The position numbers and the translations under genes are program-made. 11,044 nucleotides of DNA. Origin: Rickettsiales bacterium. GTDB lineage: Bacteria > Pseudomonadota > Alphaproteobacteria > Rickettsiales > UBA1997. Below are positions 7,003 through 11,044 of the stretch, piece after piece. The stretch spans positions 1 through 11,044 of the forward strand of contig CANDYP010000038.1 in the NCBI GenBank assembly GCA_947425005.1, given 5' to 3'. The notes under the pieces were generated by a model, which did not search any database, was not told the origin of the DNA, and saw only the letters and a program-made list of their open reading frames with translations. Every line of letters begins with the position of its first letter. The stretch's first letter is position 1.

Positions 7003-8133
7003 ATGAAATATTCCCCGTCAAAGTTCCTGGCGTTTTTTGCGTCGATTTTTTTGATATTTTCTGCACCGGCTTTTGCCGCCAGCCAACAATTCCCCAACAT
7101 TACCGGGCAAACTTTATTCCAAATGAAGGGCGACCGCGTCTTGTCTACCAGAACTCAAGGCGTCTCCCCCAACAATGCTTACGTTTACGTCGAGCCTAAT
7201 TTTTCTCTGAACTTTAACAAAAATTGGTCGGTTAAAACTCAGTGGCAGATTTATCCAAACAGCACCATCACCACCAGAAATGCTGCTTACCCGGAGCGCA
7301 CCAGAACATTTTTGTCCGACAATCGCGGCTTCAAACCAGGCGACACCGGCTTAATCATCGAAGAGTTGAAAGCGCAATTTGAAGACGAAGACATGAGATT
7401 TTTCATCGGTAAATTCGATCCGAGCTACGGCACCGCTTACAAACAATCGAAAAGAATTGGTGTCTTCAGCACTGACATCACGAGAGATTACGAGCTCAGA
7501 GAAAAGTTGGGCGGCGGAGTTGCGGCCCTTCTTGAAGGTGGACAGATTACCTTCAACACCTTCTTCAACGACACCACGGGCCTAAGCGACTCCTTCAACG
7601 GCCGTAAAAGAGAAAGTAAAAACGACGGCTTGGCGGGCAACACCGGCACCTTGTCTTCTTACACCTTGAGCATGGAAGGCGAAAAACTTTTTGGTTACGA
7701 CAATTGGTTTTACAATTTGGGCTACAGAAGTTTGGGCGTTGACCAAGCGGCGGGGATGTCTCGAGCCCGAGAAAATGGTTACGTGATTGGCTCGGAATAT
7801 TTGTTTAAACTCGCTTCCGGCACTTCAATTATTCCTTTTGCAGAAGTTTCAAAAATCAGCAATTTTACCGGTTCACGAAACAGAGACGCCACTTACTCAA
7901 CCTTTGCCTTGATCGGAAAGTACAGCGGCTGGACAGCTAGCATTTCGCAAATCTTAAGAAATATTCACGAATCACCAGTGGCTCCCAAAATTCGAGATCA
8001 TCAATTGCAAGTTTCTGTGGGTTACAAATTCACGGACAACCTGGCCCTGGACATCAGTCGCGCCAACATCAAAGAAAGTAACAAATCCGCAGTGCTGTTT
8101 GGCATGATGTTGAGCTACGTTTACAAATATTAG
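7003..8133 (+). CDS. Porin-like outer-membrane beta-barrel protein
   Basis: The 376-residue product has a clear Sec signal peptide: a basic start, a hydrophobic core FLAFFASIFLIF, and a signal-peptidase I site after Ala25 (PAFA|AS). The mature protein has no hydrophobic helices but many alternating polar/aromatic stretches typical of beta-barrel strands, such as YVYVEPNFSLNF, WSVKTQWQIYP, MRFFIGKF, DNWFYNLGYRSLG, LQVSVGYKFTDNLALDISRA and a last strand GMMLSYVYKY. The final Tyr fits the aromatic C-terminal residue recognised by the BAM complex. The layout resembles porins of the phosphate-selective or general type, but I cannot assign a substrate. The ATG has no Shine-Dalgarno, and the leader holds the locus-2 palindrome 51 nt upstream. 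It appears to be monocistronic. Confidence 0.85.
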   Translation: MKYSPSKFLAFFASIFLIFSAPAFAASQQFPNITGQTLFQMKGDRVLSTRTQGVSPNNAYVYVEPNFSLNFNKNWSVKTQWQIYPNSTITTRNAAYPERTRTFLSDNRGFKPGDTGLIIEELKAQFEDEDMRFFIGKFDPSYGTAYKQSKRIGVFSTDITRDYELREKLGGGVAALLEGGQITFNTFFNDTTGLSDSFNGRKRESKNDGLAGNTGTLSSYTLSMEGEKLFGYDNWFYNLGYRSLGVDQAAGMSRARENGYVIGSEYLFKLASGTSIIPFAEVSKISNFTGSRNRDATYSTFALIGKYSGWTASISQILRNIHESPVAPKIRDHQLQVSVGYKFTDNLALDISRANIKESNKSAVLFGMMLSYVYKY

Positions 8134-8173
8134 TTCAGATTCCCCCTTAGGTTCTGCGCATAAAAACAAATCA

Positions 8174-8340
8174 AAACTCGGTCTAATCATCCTCTCCTTG
8201 AGGGAGGATCGAAGCCTGTAAGGCTTCGAGGAGGGGTTGCGAACTTTAAGCGTGTACAAATTACCTGAACCATCGCACCCCTCACCGGATCACTACGCTC
8301 TCCAACTCTCCCTCAAGGGGAGAGTGATTAGACCGAGTTT
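8174..8340. repeat. 167-bp palindromic element with 16-bp perfect terminal inverted repeats
   Basis: The ends AAACTCGGTCTAATCA (8174-8189) and their exact reverse complement (8325-8340) bound the element. Just inside are matching palindromes around TTGAGGGAG (8198-8206, and inverted at 8310-8318), followed by a GAGGGG block on each side. The left half carries an extra hairpin, CGAAGCC-TGTAA-GGCTTCG (8210-8228). The head CTCGGTCTAA is nearly the CTCGATCTAA head of the C/G-rich units at 241 and 6904, so the two look like subfamilies of one repeat family. No coding capacity and no obvious target duplication are seen. It starts 40 bp after the porin stop and could act as its transcript end. Confidence 0.85.
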
Positions 8341-8629
8341 GCCTATTTTTGCGTAAGCCACCCCCTCTTTTTACCCACCGCCGGAAGGCCCTAGCACTGA
8401 GTTAAAAAATAAAAATCCCCTCAATTTCCCCTCTAATTTTACCCAGTTTTAAAAGCCAACCTTTTTAAGGCCGCGTGAAATATGTCAATTTTGTGTGTTG
8501 ATTTCTTATTTTTGGCTAGACAGAAAGCTTAGGCGGTTAGTTTGGATGAAAGATTCAAATGATCGTTGCGGTTCTCGTCAGCGTTAAGCTCTCCTGTTCT
8601 TGGGGGGTTCAAAATATTAACAACAAATT
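8341..8629. other. Gene-free stretch before the LRR gene
   Basis: About 290 bp between the palindromic element and the LRR gene's ribosome-binding site. I see no coding sequence, tRNA or strong promoter. It contains polypyrimidine blocks (8360-8450). A near-consensus TTGACA reads on the minus strand (8484-8489) but has no good -10. AGCTTA (8527-8532) and TAAGCT (8585-8590) could form the base of a stem in the LRR gene's 5' leader. A promoter for the LRR gene is expected here but cannot be pinned down. Confidence 0.4.
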
Positions 8630-8634
8630 GAGGT
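8630..8634 (+). promoter_or_regulatory. Shine-Dalgarno for the LRR gene
   Basis: GAGGT sits 7 nt before ATG 8642. It is the only strong ribosome-binding site in the window and fixes the start of the LRR gene. Confidence 0.8.
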
Positions 8635-8641
8635 AATATTT

Positions 8642-10090
8642 ATGAGCAAAGGAATATTTGGAATGTTTGCTGGACGTAAACCTTACGCTTCAGCAGCGAA
8701 TGAAGATTTTACAGCGCTCTTGGTAAAGAGGCTCGAGAAATATCCCGGCGAGCTGCGTCTTAATGAACGCGAAATACAAGATTCGCAGGTGCCAACGTTA
8801 GTTGAATTTTTGAAGAAAAACCCAGCCGTTACCAAGATTGATCTGACTAACAATCAAATTGGAGACGAAGGGGCAGAAACATTGGCTGGATTTTTGGTAG
8901 GAAAGCACACCGTCACAAATGTTAACCTTAGCAACAATCAAATCGGGGACAGAGGGGCAACAGCATTAGCTGAAGTTTTAAGAAGAAGCCAAGTTGTGGC
9001 GGCAATGGATGTCAGTTTTAACAGAATTAAAGCCGCGGGATTTCAATCTTTAGCGGATGGTTTGCGGGGAGGGCGTGCCACTTCATTGGCTTACGCAGGC
9101 TTCCAAGGTCATTATTCGGAATGGAATCAGGATGCGAACCTTGGTTCTAATGGCGAGATTCAGCGCTTACTTGCAAACAACAGAGCGGCTGCCGCAGTAA
9201 GTGCTGCTGAAGCGACGGGTAGTTCAGAGCCACAAACTACAAAACAGCAAAGTGGGACAAGCTCTTCCTCCTTCCCATCTTCCTCTTCATCCTCTTCAGA
9301 GGCTGCATCTCCAGCTTCCGCTGTTTCTGATGCCGCCTACGCTACCGCTGCCTCGCCAACAAGTTCTCAAGAAGAACAAGTGAGAAGCCAGCAAGCAGAC
9401 TTGGAAAGACAAGTTAAAGAAGAATATCAAGCTGAAAAACAGCGAGAAGAGACTGCAAAACAGCGAGAAGTGGCTAAGGAAAGAGATGCCAAAGCGCAAG
9501 CAAGAGTTAATAAAGAAGTGAAAGTCGTAAGAAGGATGGACAATAGGGAAGAAAATTTTGCCGCTACCTCTTCCTTTTCTATTGATCCAAAATCTCCCAC
9601 CTTTCGTCACCCCGCTATGTTTGACAAGGGAGTGAAACCTACTGCAGACGATAGAATCGCCATCTTAATAAGAATGGAGGAAGTAATGTCGGCAAGAGTG
9701 GCAGCACGACGGGAGAGAGTGGAGGCTTTTGAGCGGAAACATAACCGTCCGACTACCATGAAGGATGACTTGGGTACAATTTATGACAGCCCTTACCAAA
9801 TTCTTGGAATTCCTGAAAGTGGGGATAGAGGATTGTACGGGGATACCTACAAGGGTCTTCTGGTCGTGCTTCATCCAAGATATTACATGTCTGATCCAGA
9901 ATTGAAGCCATTTGAAGAAAGAGCGACAGCATTATTTAAAATACTGCCTGAACTGAAGGATGCATTTCAGAAAAGGGTTTTACAAGCGACGATCCCAAGT
10001 GAAGCCCCGACTCCGATTGGCGATGCAGCAGAGCATCTAGCAAGTAACAGCGCCGCCCAGGGCCAAGCAAGTAGCCAAGCAAGTAGGTAA
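8642..10090 (+). CDS. LRR / Ser-rich / coiled-coil / J-like multidomain protein
   Basis: I do not recognise this 482-residue protein as a named family, but its parts are clear. Residues about 35-150 are RNase-inhibitor-type leucine-rich repeats with a 28-residue period (KIDLTNNQIGDEGAETLAGFL, then NVNLSNNQIGDRGATALAEVL, then AMDVSFNRIKAAGFQSLADGL), a protein-binding surface. Residues about 180-245 are Ala/Ser-rich and disordered, including a long serine run. Residues about 245-300 are Glu/Gln/Lys/Arg-rich and likely coiled-coil. Residues about 380-445 look like a J-domain: PYQILGI, then YKGLLVVLHPR, then FEERATALFKILPELKDAF. The Hsp70-activating HPD is HPR here (411-413), so classical co-chaperone activity is doubtful. 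There is no signal peptide or membrane helix. Eukaryote-like repeats plus disorder are typical of type IV or other secreted effectors, but an internal scaffold role is also possible. The start is well supported by GAGGT. Confidence 0.8.
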   Translation: MSKGIFGMFAGRKPYASAANEDFTALLVKRLEKYPGELRLNEREIQDSQVPTLVEFLKKNPAVTKIDLTNNQIGDEGAETLAGFLVGKHTVTNVNLSNNQIGDRGATALAEVLRRSQVVAAMDVSFNRIKAAGFQSLADGLRGGRATSLAYAGFQGHYSEWNQDANLGSNGEIQRLLANNRAAAAVSAAEATGSSEPQTTKQQSGTSSSSFPSSSSSSSEAASPASAVSDAAYATAASPTSSQEEQVRSQQADLERQVKEEYQAEKQREETAKQREVAKERDAKAQARVNKEVKVVRRMDNREENFAATSSFSIDPKSPTFRHPAMFDKGVKPTADDRIAILIRMEEVMSARVAARRERVEAFERKHNRPTTMKDDLGTIYDSPYQILGIPESGDRGLYGDTYKGLLVVLHPRYYMSDPELKPFEERATALFKILPELKDAFQKRVLQATIPSEAPTPIGDAAEHLASNSAAQGQASSQASR

Positions 10091-10110
10091 CAATCTTACG
10101 CAGCTCATGC

Positions 10111-10152
10111 AAAAAAAAGGCCCGTCATCTTTAAAAGATGGCGGGCTTTTTT
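10111..10152. terminator. Bidirectional intrinsic terminator between the LRR gene and ubiG
   Basis: An 8-A run (10111-10118) is followed by a strong stem (GCCCGTCATCT at 10120-10130 pairing with AGATGGCGGGC at 10136-10146, one G-T wobble, short AT loop). A 6-T run follows (10147-10152). The symmetry serves both convergent genes: the T-run ends the plus-strand LRR transcript, and the A-run reads as T on the minus strand for ubiG. Confidence 0.92.
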
Positions 10153-10180
10153 GTGCGGACTTTGGATTTAGGACAAGTCC

Positions 10181-10963
10181 TCAGTCTGGTCGTTTGCAAC
10201 CCCGACCAGCCTCTGGACCAGCCTGAGAAATATTTTCAAGCGATGTGTCAAAAATTTTTCCAAAAACCATCACGTAATTCACATCCAAATCTCGCTCGTT
10301 TCTCTTCCATTCGTCACACAGTAAATTGTAGCTGAAGCCGGTGATCTCTTTCAAATCAAGACCGCAACGACTGGCCTGAGAATTAATTTCTGACGGTTTC
10401 AAAAACTTTTTCCAATCGTGAGTGCCAGCCGGAACCCAGCGCAGAATGTATTCCGCGGCGATTTTGGCCAGGGCTAAAGATTTTAAAGTGCGATTAATTG
10501 TGGCGACAAAAAGTAATCCGTTTGGTTTTACGAGCTGGGCACAGCTTTGAATGAATTTTTCGACATCGGCCACGTGCTCAATGATTTCAAGGGCGAAGAC
10601 CACGTCAAACTGCTCACCTTTTTCGACTAATTCTTCCGCTGACATCGCGCGGTAATCAATTTTTAGTCCCGATTTTTCGGCGTGAATTTCGGCGACGGCA
10701 ATGTTTTTTTTTGAAGCGTCGATTGCTGTGACGCTAGCGCCCATGCGGGCAAACGGTTCGGCAATTAATCCGCCGCCGCAACCGACATCGAGAATTTTTA
10801 ATTCCGAGTTCAGTGCAAATTTTTCTTCAATTTTTTCGCGCAAGTAAGCGATGCGAATCGGATTAAACTTGTGCAAAGGCTTGAATTTGCCGGCTTCATC
10901 CCACCACTCATCCGCAATGCGCGAAAATTTTTCTACTTCAATTGGATCGATTGTTGAGGTCAT
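10181..10963 (-). CDS. ubiG: Ubiquinone biosynthesis O-methyltransferase
   Basis: This SAM-dependent enzyme performs both O-methylations in ubiquinone synthesis, usually at the inner membrane face. I start it at the ATG at 10963 (MTSTIDPIEVEKF), giving 260 aa; an upstream in-frame start at 11017 lies in the repeat and adds 18 unconserved residues. Landmarks are FSRIADEWWDEAGKFKPLH (13-31), the SAM motif ILDVGCGGGL (57-66), the acidic motif ending VTAID, VVFALEIIEHV, and the UbiG-specific ATINRTLKSLALAKIAAEY and RWVPAGTHDWKKF. The C-terminus after about VMVFGKIF is about 20 residues longer than typical and is encoded by a short direct repeat. The gene is convergent with the LRR gene. No Shine-Dalgarno is seen; a palindromic repeat unit ends about 25 bp upstream. 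Confidence 0.96.
   Translation of the reverse strand: MTSTIDPIEVEKFSRIADEWWDEAGKFKPLHKFNPIRIAYLREKIEEKFALNSELKILDVGCGGGLIAEPFARMGASVTAIDASKKNIAVAEIHAEKSGLKIDYRAMSAEELVEKGEQFDVVFALEIIEHVADVEKFIQSCAQLVKPNGLLFVATINRTLKSLALAKIAAEYILRWVPAGTHDWKKFLKPSEINSQASRCGLDLKEITGFSYNLLCDEWKRNERDLDVNYVMVFGKIFDTSLENISQAGPEAGRGCKRPD
10186..10224. repeat. Hairpin and direct repeat within the 3' end of ubiG
   Basis: CTGGTCG (10186-10192) pairs with CGACCAG (10203-10209) around a 10-nt loop. GACCAGCCT occurs twice, 12 bp apart (10204-10212 and 10216-10224). These short repeats encode the non-conserved tail of UbiG and suggest a local duplication that displaced the original stop codon. Confidence 0.5.
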
Positions 10964-10987
10964 GATTTTTGTAAAATTTGTTAAGAG

Positions 10988-11044
10988 CTCGTGACGAAAA
11001 ACCCCCGTGACCGGCATGCGCTCACCCCCCTTGTCAGGGGGGCG
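10988..11044. repeat. Third C/G-rich repeat unit with nested hairpin, cut by the window edge
   Basis: Reading on plus, CTCGTGACGAAAAACCCCC (10988-11006) and then six C, TTGTCA and six G (11025-11042) match the reverse orientation of the unit at 6800. The TA that separates the two C-runs elsewhere is replaced by about 18 nt (11007-11024). This has GTGA/TCAC ends and a central GCATGC, so a small hairpin has been placed inside the unit. The sequence stops before a possible partner arm. The unit ends about 25 bp before the ubiG start. Confidence 0.75.

Noticed and set aside
8484..8506. Minus-strand TTGACA promoter
   Set aside because: No acceptable -10 element is found at 16-18 bp, and no minus-strand gene follows.
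8571..8580. GTTCTCGTCA resembling the TTTCTCGTCA end of the repeat unit
   Set aside because: It has no adjoining C/G-rich palindrome and no partner; a 9-of-10 match is too short to call a repeat remnant.
10964..11017. Upstream start adding 18 residues to UbiG
   Set aside because: The extension comes from the repeat unit and is not UbiG-like; MTSTIDPIEVEKF at 10963 fits the family N-terminus.

Overview
The window reads as a piece of a Gram-negative, ubiquinone-using proteobacterial chromosome. The evidence is UbiG, an outer-membrane beta-barrel protein with a signal peptide, and a TopA with a single zinc ribbon followed by C-terminal repeats and a Lys-rich tail. An alphaproteobacterium is most likely. 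The moderately AT-rich sequence, the solitary pilin-like protein, gene remnants, many palindromic repeats and an LRR/coiled-coil/J-like protein that resembles secreted effectors would suit a host-associated lineage (Rickettsiales- or Holosporales-like). That placement is inference, not something the sequence proves.

Layout, left to right. (1) Housekeeping: infA (3-221) and topA (404-2920), separated by a large palindrome (241-372). (2) A decayed stretch: 2921-3207 holds a possible minus-strand C-terminal remnant. It is followed by a pilin-like protein with a lectin-like domain (3208-4095), a 5'-truncated AAA_14/DUF4143 ATPase fragment (to 4645), and a 240-bp gap with a weak inverted-repeat element. 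(3) A soluble PAS-GAF sensor histidine kinase (4888-6777) with no response regulator in view. (4) A second, oppositely arranged copy of the palindrome (6800-6951), itself interrupted by a small hairpin insertion, then a porin-like beta-barrel gene (7003-8133). (5) A 167-bp palindromic element of a related family (8174-8340) and a 300-bp gap. (6) An LRR / Ser-rich / coiled-coil / J-like protein (8642-10090), sharing a bidirectional terminator with convergent ubiG (10963-10181, minus). A third, partial copy of the C/G-rich repeat lies just upstream of ubiG at the right edge.

The genes do not form an obvious operon or pathway. Most are flanked by palindromic repeats, and all three copies of the C/G-rich unit end 25-51 bp upstream of a start codon (topA, porin, ubiG). 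The two most interesting items are the multi-domain LRR/J-like protein, a candidate host-directed effector, and the repeat family: about 47-nt units carrying internal palindromes, found in both head-to-head and tail-to-tail pairs, with smaller hairpins nested inside them.
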